Source: Ampullaceana balthica (taxonomy: Eukaryota; Mollusca; Gastropoda; Lymnaeidae). From it: a DNA stretch of 64,000 nucleotides. The notes under the pieces are model-generated. The model saw only the letters and a list, made by a program, of their open reading frames with translations, was not told where the DNA came from and did not search any database. Numbering within the stretch: position 1 is the first letter of the stretch; each line of letters opens with the position of its first letter. A program made the position numbers and the translations under genes. The stretch is taken from assembly GCA_944989445.1 (NCBI GenBank), contig CALYLW010000177.1:744556-808555 (forward strand), in the 5' to 3' direction. This document shows positions 1 to 11,723 of the stretch, piece after piece.

Positions 1-184
1 TCAGAATTCCGGACGGGAAGAACGATAATTTGTACGTGTGTGTTCTTGCATACGGAATAAGAAAGGTGTTTTTATCCTTATGTCTATCCGAGGTTTGTAT
101 TAAGTTATCTTTGTGTTGTATTTCCAAAATAAAATTAATTGTCTTATTTATTTTATTTTATTTATTTTTATATTATACTTTATC

Positions 185-351
185 CAGGGGCGGCCTTTGG
201 GAATTGGAGGCACTAGGCGAAGTGAATTTAGTGGCCCTAAATGTAATGGAAAAATAATAATAAAATATTTTCTAGGATTCCTGTGCGAGTCTCCCACTAA
301 TCGGAGGCCCTGGGCGGCTGCCTAGTTTGCCTTTGTCTGAGGCCGGTTCTG
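185..351. mobile_element. Degraded hAT-like MITE
   Basis: The left end CAGGGGCGGCCT and the right end AGGCCGGTTCTG are imperfect inverted repeats of the CAGGG...CCTG type common in hAT elements. Flanks CTTTATCC and CTTTGTAC could be a decayed 8-bp target duplication (6 of 8), though the left one overlaps the first base of the end. No coding content. Confidence 0.45.
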
Positions 352-359
352 CTTTGTAC

Positions 360-980
360 TCTGTGACGGACAATAGTCATATTTCAAGGTTTAATTATTT
401 TACAAATAGTGTTATTTTTGTCAGTTTTGAATAGTTTCTGATAAGAGTAGGGGACGGAACCTCATATATATTTTGTTATTATAGATTACCTCCCTTGAAC
501 GAGGACAGATCATCGTAGTAGACATGACTCGTGAGATGGGTTGCGGGGCGGTGTGTCTGAGACTCGCCTGGTCGATGCTTGGTTATTTGGCTAAGGTCTC
601 ATATCTTCCTCTCCCGCCAATGCAGACGTGATGACCAAGCATGATATCGATCGTCCTCTTGGCACAATTTCGGTTTTATTTTATGTTTTACTTGTATATA
701 TTTGACCTGAGTTGATTGTACATTCTCTGTGAGAAGATGACTTGATGATTTGTGCTGGTGTTTTATGTTAGAAACCGTGCAATGATGTTGTAACGAATTG
801 TGCTTTGATAGCTGTATTGAGTGATGTGTCTCTTAAAATAAATGAAAAACTTTATTAGGCCTTGCACACTCAACAGTCACTTATGTGTTTATTTTCACAA
901 CTTTATTAGGCCTTGCACACTAAACAGTCACTTATGTGTTTATTTTCACACAAATATAACATATTTGCGATTTCCCGCCT
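360..980. other. Non-repetitive stretch with a 51-bp duplication
   Basis: No coding region is recognised. AATAAA occurs near 839, so this could be the 3'UTR of a gene lying to the left, but no coding end is visible. Positions 849-899 and 900-950 are two near-identical 51-bp copies containing TTATTAGGCCTTGCACACT. The 27-bp satellite begins straight after. Confidence 0.4.
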
Positions 981-3782
981 AATATAGCATGTGCTATTTC
1001 AGCATTAATATAGCATGTGCTATTTGCGACATTAATATAGCATGTGCTATTTGCGACATTAATATAGCATGTGCTATTTGCGACATTAATATAGCATGTG
1101 CTATTTCAGCATTAATATAGCATGTGTTATTTGCGACATTAATATAGCATGTGTTATTTGCGACATTAATATAGCATGTGCATTTGCGACATTAATATGG
1201 CATGTGCTATTTGCGACATTAATATGGCATGTGTTATTTGCGACATTAATATAGCATATGCTATTTGCGACATTAATATAGCATGTGCTATTTGCGACAT
1301 TAATATAGCATGTGCTATTTGCGACATTAATATGGCATGTGCTATTTGTGACATTAATATGGCATGTGCTATTTGCGACATTACTATAGCATGTGCTATT
1401 TCAGCATTAATATAGCATGTGCTATTTCAGCATTAATATAGCATGTGCTATTTCAGCATTAATATAGCATGTGCTATTTGCGACATTATTATAGCATGTG
1501 CTATTTGCGACATTAATATAGCATGTGCTATTTGCGACATTAATTTAGCATGTGCTATTTGCAACATTAATATAGCATGTGCTATTTGCGACATTAATAT
1601 AGCACGTGCTATTTGCGACATTAATATAGCATGTGCTATTTCAGCATTAATATAGCATGTGCTATTTCAGCATTAATATAGCATGTGCTATTTGCGACAT
1701 TAATATAGCATGTGCTATTTGCGACATTAATATAGCATGTGCTATTTCAGCATTAATATAGCATGTGTTATTTGCGACATTAATATAGCATGTGCTATTT
1801 CAGCATTAATATAGCATGTGTTATTTGCGACATTAATATAGCATGTGCTATTTGCGACATTAATATGGCATGTGCTATTTGCGACATTAATATGGCATGT
1901 GTTATTTGCGACAGTAATATAGCATGTGCTATTTGCGACAGTAATATAGCATGTGCTATTTGCGACATTAATATGGCATGTGCTATTTGCAACATTAATA
2001 TGGCATGTGTTATTTGCGACATTAATATAGCACGTGCTATTTGCGACATTAATATAGCATGTGCTATTTGCGACATTAATATGGCATGTGCTATTTGCGA
2101 CATTAATATAGCATGTGCTATTTGCGACATTAATATGGCATGTGCTATTTGCGACTTTAATATGGCATGTGCTATTTGCGACATTAATATAGCATGTGCT
2201 ATTTGCGACATTAATATGGCATGTGCTATTTGCGACATTAATATGGCATGTGCTATTTGCGACATTAATATAGCATAAGCTATTTGCGACTTTAATATGG
2301 CATGTGCTATTTGCGACATTAATATAGCATGTGTTATTTGCGACATTAATATAGCATTTGCTATTTGCGACATTAATATGGCATGTGCTATTTGCGACAT
2401 TAATATGGCATGTGCTATTTGCGACATTAATATAGCATAAGCTATTTGCGACTTTAATATGGCATGTGCTATTTGCGACATTAATATAGCATGTGTTATT
2501 TGCGACATTAATATAGCATTTGCTATTTGCGACATTAATATGGCATGTGCTATTTGCGACATTAATATAGAATGTGCTATTTGCGACATTAATATGGCAT
2601 GTGCTGTTTGCGACATTAATATAGCATGTGCTATTTGCGACATTAATATAGCACGTGCTATTTGCGACATTAATATGGCATGTGCTATTTGCGACATTAA
2701 TATAGCATGTGCTATTTGCGACATTAATATAGCATGTGCTATTTGCGACATTAATATGGCATGTGCTATTTGCGATATTAATATAGCATGTGCTATTTGC
2801 GACATTAATATGGCATGTGCTATTTGCGACATTAATATAGCATGTGCTATTTGCGACATTAATATGGCATGTGCTATTTGCGACATTAATATAGCATGTG
2901 CTATTTGCGACATTAATATAGCATGTGCTATTTGCGACATTAATATGGCATGTGCTATTTGCGACATTAATATAGCATGTGCTATTTGGAACATTAATAT
3001 GGCATGTGCTATTTGCGACATTAATATAGCATGTGCTATTTGCGACATTAATATGGCATGTGCTATTTGCGACATTAATATAGCATGTGCTATTTGCGAC
3101 ATTAATATGGCATGTGTTATTTGCGACATTAATATAGCACGTGCTATTTTCGACATTAATATAGCATGTGCTATTTGCGACATTAATATGGCATGTGCTA
3201 TTTGCGACATTAATATAGCATGTGCTATTTGTGACATTAATATAGCATGTGCTATTTGCGACATTAATATGGCATGTGCTACTTGCGACATTAATATAGC
3301 ATGTGCTATTTGCGACATTAATATGGCATGTGCTATTTGCGACATTAATATGGCATGTGCTATTTGCGACATTAATATAGCATGTGCTATTTGCGACATT
3401 AATATGGCATGTGCTATTTGCGACATTAATATAGCATGTGCTATTTGCGACATTAATATGGCATGTGCTATTTGCGACATTAATATGGCATGTGCTATTT
3501 GCGACATTAATATGGCATGTGCTATTTGCGACATTAATATAGCATGTGCTATTTGAGACATTAATATGGCATGTGCTATTTGCGACATTAATATAGCATG
3601 TGCCATTTGCGACATTAATATGGCATGTGCTATTTGCGACATTAATATAGCATGTGCTATTTGCGACATTAATATGGCATGTGCTATTTGCGACATTAAT
3701 ATAGCATGTGCTATTTGCGACATTAATATAGCATGTGCTATTTGCTGCATTAATATGGCATGTGCTATTTCCACACTAATAT
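980..3782. repeat. 27-bp satellite array, about 100 copies
   Basis: The unit contains AATATAGCATGTGCTATTTG followed by CGACATT. Frequent variants are ATAGC/ATGGC, and a 26-bp form with TTTCAGC replaces TTTGCGAC, mostly near the left edge. Each unit holds a short inverted repeat AGCA-TG-TGCT and an E-box-like CATGTG. Because 27 is a multiple of 3 and the unit lacks stops in several frames, frames of up to 659 codons stay open on both strands with a 9-residue period. These are products of periodicity, not genes. Confidence 0.97.
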
Positions 3783-3985
3783 AAAATTAGCTCCTTTCGT
3801 ACTAATTTAGATGTGCTATCTCCACACTGATATAACGTGTTTTTCCACATTAAAATCGATGTGCTATCTCAACGCTAATATAGCGTGTGCAATTTCCACA
3901 CTAATATATCATTTGCTATTTCAGCAATAATACAACATGTTCAATTTCCATACCATTATAGTTGTGCTATCTCCTAACTATTGTA
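3783..3985. repeat. Decayed tail of the 27-bp satellite
   Basis: Diverged units with TATAGCGTGTGC, TGTGCTATCTC and ATTTCCACACTAATAT are recognisable to about 3980. They show the usual loss of homogeneity at an array edge. Positions 3986-4200 show nothing I recognise. Confidence 0.75.
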
Positions 3986-4201
3986 ATGAAGCATTGTTAT
4001 GTTAGATCTAAACTGTTAGTGATTGTCTCTACACGCAGACCACCATGATAATATGTCGACTTGATTGAGTCGTGTGTTGGTGAGTGACTCACTCACCTGT
4101 TCTACCAGATAACATGTCGTATCTTCATTCTGTTCAGCAATGTTTATTAGGACAATTTCATTAACTAAATTTAAATTTAAAAGGCCGAATACTCTTCATT
4201 A

Positions 4202-4586
4202 GGGGCCGTCCATAAATTACGTCACGCTCCAGAGGAGGGGGGGGTGTCAGGGAAATGATATAGTATAATGGGGTTTTCCCGCACTGGGAATGTTAATGTT
4301 AGAATGTTGCGCCGGTGCGCACTATTGTTGACACATCTTTTAGTGTGACGTAGTGTGAGGAAATGTGGCAATTTAGAGTTGATAAAAGCACCCGGGGGGG
4401 GGGTTCCCCGGCGATGTGTGACGTCACGCTGTTTTATATTAAATTTTGATTATTTTGTTAATAAAAACAACATTTTTGTTCGAAAGTGTGGCGTAATCTA
4501 GTCCTAGATGTGTGACAGTTTGTGACAGGAGGGAGGGGGGAGTTAAAATGGTCAAAAATAGCGTGACGTACTTTATGGACGGCCCC
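4202..4586. mobile_element. MITE with 26-bp terminal inverted repeats
   Basis: The left end GGGGCCGTCCATAAATTACG (continuing TCACGC) and the right end, read in reverse as GGGGCCGTCCATAAAGTACG (continuing TCACGC), agree at 25 of 26 positions. The 385-bp interior is G/C-homopolymer and AT-rich and non-coding. The 122-codon minus-strand frame at 4439-4807 runs across the right end and is not credible. I could not settle the target duplication or the superfamily. Confidence 0.85.
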
Positions 4587-4907
4587 GTATCCAAATATAT
4601 AAATATTTTGACAATTTCTCGCCAACCATAACATCTATCGGGTTGGGGAAAAAAACGCCAAACGAAGCTAATAATATTTAGAACAATGTTGGAGAAGGAA
4701 TTTTTGATAAATCTCTTTTCGTTCGACTCCCGTAATTTTAGCAGCAATTTGTAGACAGCAATTGTTTTATTTAGTTTCAGAATTATTGATTTGAAATGAC
4801 TTTTCATGTAATGTAGAATGGCTTCCCTTGAAAAAAAAAGGAACGTCTTCGTTAGATATTGCGTTTAAATACTCATTCGAGTTTTTATTACATTTTTATT
4901 TTTAAAA

Positions 4908-5183
4908 CTAGTGTATCACCCGTCAAAAATGACGGAAGTTTTCAAAATAAATACACATCAAATTTTAAAAAAAAACGTAATACAGAACTTTCATTTATTT
5001 AATTTATTTGATTCATTTATTATCATATTGAACAATTTTATGCCGAACGTTCGAAAAGTGTTATTTTTGGTGCAGCACTATAAAACAAAAATGATCGCAG
5101 CGCCACCTAACAGCATTACATCCATTCGCAGCGCTACCTACATTACAATCATACATACAGACAACGGGAATTATATATATTGA
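4908..5183 (-). mobile_element. Helitron-like element, family A, complete (276 bp)
   Basis: Read on the minus strand, the element starts TCAATATATATAATTCCCG and ends with a hairpin CCGTCATTTTTGACGG, then GTGATACA and CTAG. It lies between host A and T. This matches the Helitron layout: 5' TC, a 3' hairpin about 10 bases before CTRR, and A-T insertion without target duplication. No Rep/helicase frame is present, so it is non-autonomous. Related ends occur at 40979-41260 and 45100-45900. Confidence 0.75.
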
Positions 5184-5293
5184 TACTTCAAAAATGTAAT
5201 GCGTTAAACTTACAATAAATATTTAGGAACGTTAATAATTGTCTGAAATTTTAAAATTTGTAACATATATTTTATACCATATAATATAACCTT

Positions 5294-6106
5294 TGTCCTA
5301 TACCGCCTGGTCCTGTCCTATACCGCCTGGTCATGTCCTATACCGCCTGGTCCTGTCCTATACCGCCTGGTCCTGTCCTATACTGTCTGGTCTTATACTG
5401 TCTGGTCTTATACCGTCCTGACCTATTCTGCCTGGTCCTGTCCTATACTGCCTGGTCATGTCCTATACCGCCTGGTCCTGTCCTATACTGTCTGGTCCTG
5501 TCCTATACCGCCTGGTCCTGTCCTATACTGCCTGGTCCTGTCCTATACCGCCTGGTCCTGTCCTATACTGCCTGGTCCTGTCCTATACCGCCTGGTCCTG
5601 TCCTAAACTGTCTGGTCCTGTCCTATACTGTCTGGTCCTATACCATCCTGACCTATTCTGCCTGGTCCTGTCCTATACTGCCTGGTCCTGTTCTATACTG
5701 CCTGGTCCTGTCCTATACTGCCTTGTCCTGTCCTATACTACCTTGTCCTATACCGTCATGTCCTATACTGCGTGATACTATACCGTCCTGTCCTATACTG
5801 CCTTGTCCTGTCCTATACTGCCTTGTCCTATGCTAAACTGTCTGGTCCTATACCGTCCTGTCCTATACTGCCTGATCCTATACCGTCCTGTCCTATACTG
5901 CCTGGTCCTGTCCTATACTGCCTTGTCCTGTGTTAAACTGTCTGGTCCTATACCGTCCTGTCCTATACTGCCTTGTCCTGTCCTATACTGCCTGATCCTG
6001 TCCTACACTGCCTGGTCCTGTCCTACACTGCCTGGTCCTGTCCTACACTGCCTGGTCCTGTCCTACACTGCCTGGTCCTGTCCTACACTGCCTTGTCCTG
6101 TCCTAT
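5294..6106. repeat. 20-bp minisatellite, about 40 copies
   Basis: The unit is TCCTGTCCTATACTGCCTGG, with variants ATACCG/ATACTG/ACACTG and GCCTTG/GTCTGG. Some units lack TCCTG, giving 15-bp steps. Pro/Leu/Cys-rich frames of 92-167 codons run through it by periodicity and are not genes. Confidence 0.96.
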
Positions 6107-6481
6107 CAACTTTATTATGACACAGGAATGCTCCCACCCACCCACACCCATCCCTTTCGTTTTTTTTACTCACTTCATACCCGCCATCTTGCTGACATGG
6201 GCGTCTCCTGTGAGTGGAAATAGAAAGCATGTAATAACCGCTTACATTTAATTGAAACTGCTTCGGTTAACTGTGAAATATATTTAAATTCACTATTTTG
6301 ATTGTGTTTTTCAAAACAGCACTTTAAAAGAAATTGAGTTCATATAATATGATATTTTGTTAATAATGTGATTTCACTTTCATTGATCTACATTTGTATA
6401 TTTTATACCTACCTCCTCTACTCCAGCCGAAACACTTTAGACCTTCAAGTCACACTGAGATTCTAGGGAGTATGCATGGGC
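6107..6481. other. Unassigned AT-rich stretch
   Basis: I see no repeat, coding region or RNA gene here. It separates the 20-bp array from the hAT-like MITE. The following 6669-6859 is likewise featureless. Confidence 0.4.
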
Positions 6482-6668
6482 TAGCGATGGCGAACCCTTT
6501 TGGGTCCGCGTGCCCAAAATTCAATTAAAACCTATTTATATATAACAAAGTACCAGCACGCAGTGCCATCAAAGTGGTTTGATTTAGTAATAATATTTCA
6601 GTTGCGTGCCGGCTGATGAGGCTCTGCGTGCCACTCTGGGCACGCGTGGCATAGGTTCGCCATCACTG
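6482..6668. mobile_element. hAT-like MITE (187 bp)
   Basis: The ends TAGCGATGGCGAACC and (reversed) CAGTGATGGCGAACC form an inverted repeat of a known hAT type. Flanking octamers GCATGGGC and GCATAAAC agree at 5 of 8, a possible aged target duplication. The interior has GCGTGCC motifs in both directions and no coding capacity. It lies just upstream of the presumed promoter. Confidence 0.75.
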
Positions 6669-6859
6669 GCATAAACTAATTATCAACTATATAAATATTT
6701 TTTAAGCAACTATCAAGTTAAGCAAATTTATAATAAACCCATTTCCTTATTCCACTTCTATTTTTCATTTTCAAAGGAGGTGCCCGCGTCCGTCGAACCT
6801 ACAGCTAGCAACATTTCAAAAGTTCAAATCCTTCAAGCGTTTTATCACCGGGTGACACA

Positions 6860-7182
6860 TCCTTAGAAAGTGACACACATAACGTTTTTCCCTTGAGCTA
6901 TTCCTGTCCTACACATAGTGGGGGAGACACCGCTACGCTGGGACCTTTTCAAACCTCGCCCGGCCACTATTCTCTCGCCGCCTACTGGATCACCAACGCG
7001 GCGCAACTCCTGATGAGAGTAGTAACAGCTTTCATTTGTGTACAACCGCAGCGAGGATTAGTGATTGTTATACGGGACTCACATCGCACATTGGCCTACT
7101 GTTGATTATTCACTTGTTTATTTTGGAGACAGGACATCTTGTTTGGTGCTAGACATTCGTATAGTCTGCTTGGCTCCGAGAA
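6860..7182 (+). promoter_or_regulatory. Presumed promoter and 5'UTR of the FERM gene
   Basis: This stretch before the first ATG is non-repetitive and richer in GC and CpG than its surroundings (for example around 6950-7000 and 7045-7090). It includes several CGCC/GGCG steps. No clear TATA box is visible. Short frames on both strands here (60-70 codons) show no family resemblance. Promoter identity is inferred only from position and composition; the transcription start is unknown. Confidence 0.4.
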
Positions 7183-7260
7183 ATGGAGGACAACGGCGAG
7201 CCGTCTTCGCCGGGATCTAAGTCGAAGATGTCGGCTGAATATTCTCTGGACGACCGAAAG
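7183..7260 (+). CDS. First coding exon, protein 4.1-like FERM gene (26 aa)
   Basis: Seen: an ATG at 7183 with G at -3 and G at +4, a good animal initiation context. An in-frame TAG at 7162-7164 closes the frame upstream, so this is the first usable start. The 26 codons are acidic, then Ser/Lys/Asp-rich, and end exactly on a codon at AAAG followed by GTAAGA, a strong 5' splice donor (phase 0). Codon use is less AT-biased than the surrounding DNA. Known: proteins of the 4.1 family commonly carry a low-complexity hydrophilic region before the FERM domain. Inferred: this exon joins the phase-0 exon at 63695, giving a Ser/Lys/Asp-rich leader before FERM. No domain is recognisable in the exon alone, and it could instead belong to another short transcript. 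Confidence 0.7.
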
Positions 7261-7266
7261 GTAAGA

Positions 7267-9194
7267 GAGATTTTTTTAATGTATATTAAATAATAAAAAA
7301 AAGATTGGTTCATTTCGATGATTTCAATTTGCTTTGGTGAATTGTAAATATAACATCTTCAAATGACTTGCCCAGATAATATAGAATAGACCTACAGTAT
7401 AGTATTGACGTTTGTACATTAACGTTTTTAAATAGGCTATTATCTCCCTTTGCACAATTAAGACATTCATTAAATTATATATGAATCAATCTAATCCATT
7501 ATATGGCGGCTTTATTTTAAAAGTTCTAAAATGTAATACAGTTGGAAGGATCAAAGCGTATTAACCTGTTTAGAATGTAAAAGAAAGTAATTCATGACAT
7601 CGCTTAAGACAAGTGTAAGTTGATATCAGAATTTGAGATGAAATCACCAAACCCGGAAGTCATGGAGAAATAATTTAGACGTGATGGTAATTGGATCGCG
7701 TAGTTTGACTACCGAAAATATGTTAATCTTGGTCGACTGAATATTTGATGGATTATCGTGATAGAGAAGGCCTACATTGTGATGTTGTTTATATAGTGTA
7801 CCATAGGTTATAGGTCATTGAAAACCTCTAATTAAGCTTTATTAGTTTATAACTTATAAGTTTTAATAAAATATAACATGAAAATAAATAATTTTTAAAA
7901 AGATGAGGCCCAGCTGCAGTGAGGAATCTCGCATAAAAAAGCTAAAAATAATTTTTTTAGTCACAAACTAAGCAGTCACACAGGGGGACCCACAAGCCAA
8001 ACCTACTGTGAAAATTTCAGCACTCTAGCAAGTCAGAAAACGTGTTTACGAGCGTTTCGAAAAAGTTGACGACATATACAGATACTGACGACATATACAG
8101 ATACTGACGACATATGCAGATCCAGAAGCGTGCAAGAGTTAATAGGATAAGGGCCTCAAAAATAGTTTTGTTTTCACCTAATCTGATGACATTTTGAGCA
8201 GCTGTTTTATGAATAATTCAAAGTAGTCTGACTCATTTTAATAAAGAAACACACAAAAAAACAACCCCAAAACAAACAAAACGTTTATAAAACAAACATC
8301 GAAACAAAAATTAACTTGAGAACCACTTTATTAAGAGTCATTTCAACATCAGTTTTAAAAATGTTGTTATATTTCATTTCCAGACTCCTATTCTTCAACC
8401 CTACTCTCCCGACCCCATTGTCACTTGGCAGAATCAGACTTGCTATTTTTTATAGGTCAATAATAAAGAACTTTCTGGGACTGACTAACCAATTTCTTAC
8501 CAATAATTATATTCGTGTGTATTGCCTAAACATACAAACAAAATCGTCTTCATGTTTTAGATTTATTTATTTCATAAGTATACTGGTGCAAATAGCTACT
8601 TCTGTTTCACTTAAACTTTACCAGAACTGTGCGCCATACGTTAGAATTAACATTTTACAAAATCATCCCCACATTGTTCATGATTATTCTATATAACAGA
8701 ATGCTCTATATAACAGAAATCCAAGACATAACTTAATGTAACAAATTGTGCGCAACACGACAGAGACTTCTCTTTCTGATGTACCATATTCACATACTAT
8801 TATAGTCACGGCTTTAATGTCAATATCCCCGGCTTGCTAATCTCTTTGTAATTTAGTCCGCCATCCCTCAACCCTATTTTATCTGACATCTACCAACATT
8901 TATGTATCGAGATTTGACCAAGTCCGTAGTTTTACTTGATTGGGGTATGTGTGTGTTTCAAGATCAACTTAGGTCATCTACCAATCCTAACAACTTCCCA
9001 TTGACCTGATCCATTCACTCAGCCAACAGGGACGAGACAGGAAGTCACCAGCGTTAAAGATTCAAATAATTCAAATCTTACCAGTGATTACCAGACCGTG
9101 ACTTACTCGTCAACAAGCCATTGAAAGGCTGTGGTGTGGTCGCAGGCAGATAACGACATCTTGAGCGGCTGTGCTGGTGGTGGGGGATTACCGA
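7267..9194. other. Intron start: mostly unassigned
   Basis: AT-rich sequence without recognisable genes. At 8066-8125 a 19-bp motif containing TGACGACATATACAGATAC is repeated three times. The stretch 8010-8040 (AAAATTTCAGCACTCTAG) resembles part of the dispersed module near 27990 and 52665. A 126-codon frame at 8316-8696 has no family signature and AT-driven composition, so I do not call it. Confidence 0.5.
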
Positions 9195-9662
9195 GGCGGA
9201 GTGAGGGGGTTCATGATAGAGATTACTACAGCGGAGTAAGGGGGTACATGATAGAGATTACTACAGCGGAGTAAGGGGTACACGATAGAGATTACAACAG
9301 CGGAGTAAGTGGGTACATCATAGAGATTACTACAGTGGAGTAAGGGGGTACATCATAGAGATTACTACAGCGGAGTAAGGGGGTACATCATAGAGATTAC
9401 TACAGCGGAGTAAGGGGGTACATCATAGAGATTACTACAGCGGAGTAAGGGGGTACATGATAGAGATTACTACAGCGGAGTAAGGGGGTACATGATAGAG
9501 ATTACTACAGCGGAGTAAGGGGGTACATGATAGGGATTACTACAGCGGAGTAAGGAGGTAGAGGATAGAGATTACCACAGCGGAGTAAGGGGGTAGGAAG
9601 AGATATTACTACAACGGAGTAAGGGGGTAGAGGAGAGAGATTACTATAGTGGAGTTAGGATG
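9195..9662. repeat. 35-bp minisatellite, about 13 copies
   Basis: The unit contains CGGAGTAAGGGGGTACATGA followed by TAGAGATTACTACAG. Central units are nearly identical. Units from about 9540 carry GTAGAGGA or GTAGGAAG and are more diverged, indicating a decaying right edge. 9663-10470 is non-repetitive and I see no feature in it. Confidence 0.95.
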
Positions 9663-10470
9663 TAGAGAATTGTGCTTGTAAACAGAAGAGAATGCCGGAA
9701 ATAATAGATATGGCTTAGAGATTACAGCAGCATGTTTAGGCTAATTACTGGAATGGCGTCATGCATGATATCCTGCATAGACTACGCTTGGCATGCAGTA
9801 CCGTTGAAAAAAATATTCTTGAATAATGAGGCATTATAATGAACTCATCTGCATACGAGGCTTTCAAGTCGGAGGCCATTTAGGCTGAGAATTGTAGATA
9901 GCAACTGGAGTTCAACCCACTGGTTTGATTGCATCGCACGAGCTCCGTGACTTAATAGTGAGCATTGTTTACACGAGTTTTAAGGCATTACAGATTGGTC
10001 ACAATCATGAAATACCTTTGAATGTTTTCAGAAATAACACTTGAGGCTTGACAACTGAACACACTGTGTAGCACACATGAGCGGTGTGTGTGAAGCAGGC
10101 GTGAGCACTCTATGTGTGAAGCGGGGGTGAGCACGGAGTGAGTGTTAAGGATCGTTGTCTTCTGTCTCCAGTATTGTGGCTGAAGTGCATGACGTCACAT
10201 CGACTGTCACGTGTCTGTAGTTTTAATGAGTGTGAACTCACTGTACGTCAACAATTTTAGTAGAGACGTCCTTATGTTAACTAAAGCATGTTGAACCCAG
10301 TCCAGTGGTTTGTGCGTTGTGAGCAGTTATACCCGCCATTGTTAAATTGGGGGAGGGGCCTCATGCATGTTTGCATATAGTCTAGTGGCCGTCTTTGCAG
10401 TAAGCAGTTAAAATGTGTTTAAACTGTTTGTTCGGAATTATGTTTAATAATCAGAAATATGAATGGAAAA

Positions 10471-10758
10471 TGGAATGTGGTCACAGGCAAGAGTGATACT
10501 CAATGGTGGAATGTGGTCACAGGCAAGAGTGATACTCAATGGTGGAATGTGGTCACAGGCAAGAGTGATACTCAATGGTGGAATGTGGTCACAGGCAAGA
10601 GTGATACTCAATGGTGGAATGTGGTCACAGGCAAGAGTGATACTCAATGGTGGAATGTGGTCACGGGCAAGAGTGATACTCAATGGTGGAATGTGGTCAC
10701 AGGCAAGAGTGATACTCAATGGTGGAATGTGGTGACAGGCAAGAGTGATACTCAATGG
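10471..10758. repeat. 36-bp minisatellite, 8 copies
   Basis: The unit starts TGGAATGTGGTCACAGGCAA and ends CAATGG. Copies differ by single bases only (for example CACGGG for CACAGG once), so the expansion is recent. A 36-bp period keeps several frames open (12-residue repeats containing WNVVTGKSDTQW); nothing suggests translation. Confidence 0.97.
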
Positions 10759-11082
10759 TGGATGTTTGGTGGCGGTTCTCGTGGTATCCCGGTGTTTGTT
10801 GTGCCAAAGCTACTAACTACTATCGCCATCCTCATACTATAGTAGTAGCTCATGAACTCTAGTTCTAGTGGTATGTGGCCCCGTGAGATAACTAGAGATA
10901 CAGGAGTGCGGTGATTGTTTGGCCCGCGTGGACAGTAATGTCGCGCCAGTGATGAGATGCTACGATAACAAACTTGTCTATTAATTTACACTTGAACAAC
11001 GGCGAAACGTTTTGATGGCGGGTCTAAAAATAGATCACAAGGGACGATTTCGTGGTTCCCCTTACCTTATGAGGTTACAGGG

Positions 11083-11311
11083 CAACGGTGGCCAAACCGC
11101 GGATCGCGTGCCGCATGCGGCTCTTCTGTGCTCATATTGCGGCTCGCGTAAAAATCGATGAAAATATATATTAATATATTACAAGGATTACTGTAAGATT
11201 CACAAAGCCCTTTTTATGACCCATAGTGATATATAGTGCTTTAATGCGGCTCTCAACAAATTGTTTATATTTAAAATGGCTCTCAGTTACTACAGGTCTG
11301 GCCACCCCTTG
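11083..11311. mobile_element. hAT-like MITE (229 bp)
   Basis: The left end CAACGGTGGCCAAACC and the right end, reversed, CAAGGGGTGGCCAGACC are imperfect inverted repeats typical of hAT. Flanks TTACAGGG and TAATAGGG (6 of 8) are consistent with an aged 8-bp duplication. GCGGCTC motifs occur near both ends. Confidence 0.7.
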
Positions 11312-11459
11312 TAATAGGGTGAAATTCTTTATGTATCATGTGAAACCGTGTTTGTTTTTGTTGTTGTTGTTTTTTTGTTGGTATTCTGCCATTTGTGAGA
11401 GTAGGTGTTTTTTGGTGTGTTTTTTTAAGGAAGAGAAAATAATGTCAACAAAGTAGTTT

Positions 11460-11723
11460 GATGAGATGCCTTGTCACAATTGATGAGATGCCTTGTCACA
11501 ATTGATGAGATGCCTTGTCACAATTGATGAGATGCCTTGTCACAATTGATGAGATGCCTTGTCACAATTGATGAGATGCCTTGTCACAATTGATGAGATG
11601 CCTTGTCACAATTGATGAGATGCCTTGTCAAAATTGATGCGATGCCTTGTCACAATTGATGCGATGCCTTGTCACAATTGATGCGATGCCTTGTCACAAA
11701 TGATGACATGCCTTGTCACAATT
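11460..11723. repeat. 22-bp minisatellite, 12 copies
   Basis: The unit reads GATGAGATGCCTTGTCACAA followed by TT. The first seven copies are identical. Later ones have GATGCGATG and a few substitutions. Confidence 0.97.

Noticed and set aside
1795..3774. 659-codon minus-strand frame of 9-residue repeats
   Set aside because: It lies wholly in the 27-bp satellite. The period is a multiple of 3, frames are open on both strands, and unit changes show no codon-position bias that I can see.
8316..8696. 126-codon frame in the early intron
   Set aside because: Composition follows AT-rich DNA, there is no recognisable domain, and no splice-site support.
10459..10842. 127-codon frame with 12-residue repeats (WNVVTGKSDTQW)
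   Set aside because: Produced by a 36-bp minisatellite. Other frames and the opposite strand are also open, and there are no splice or start features.
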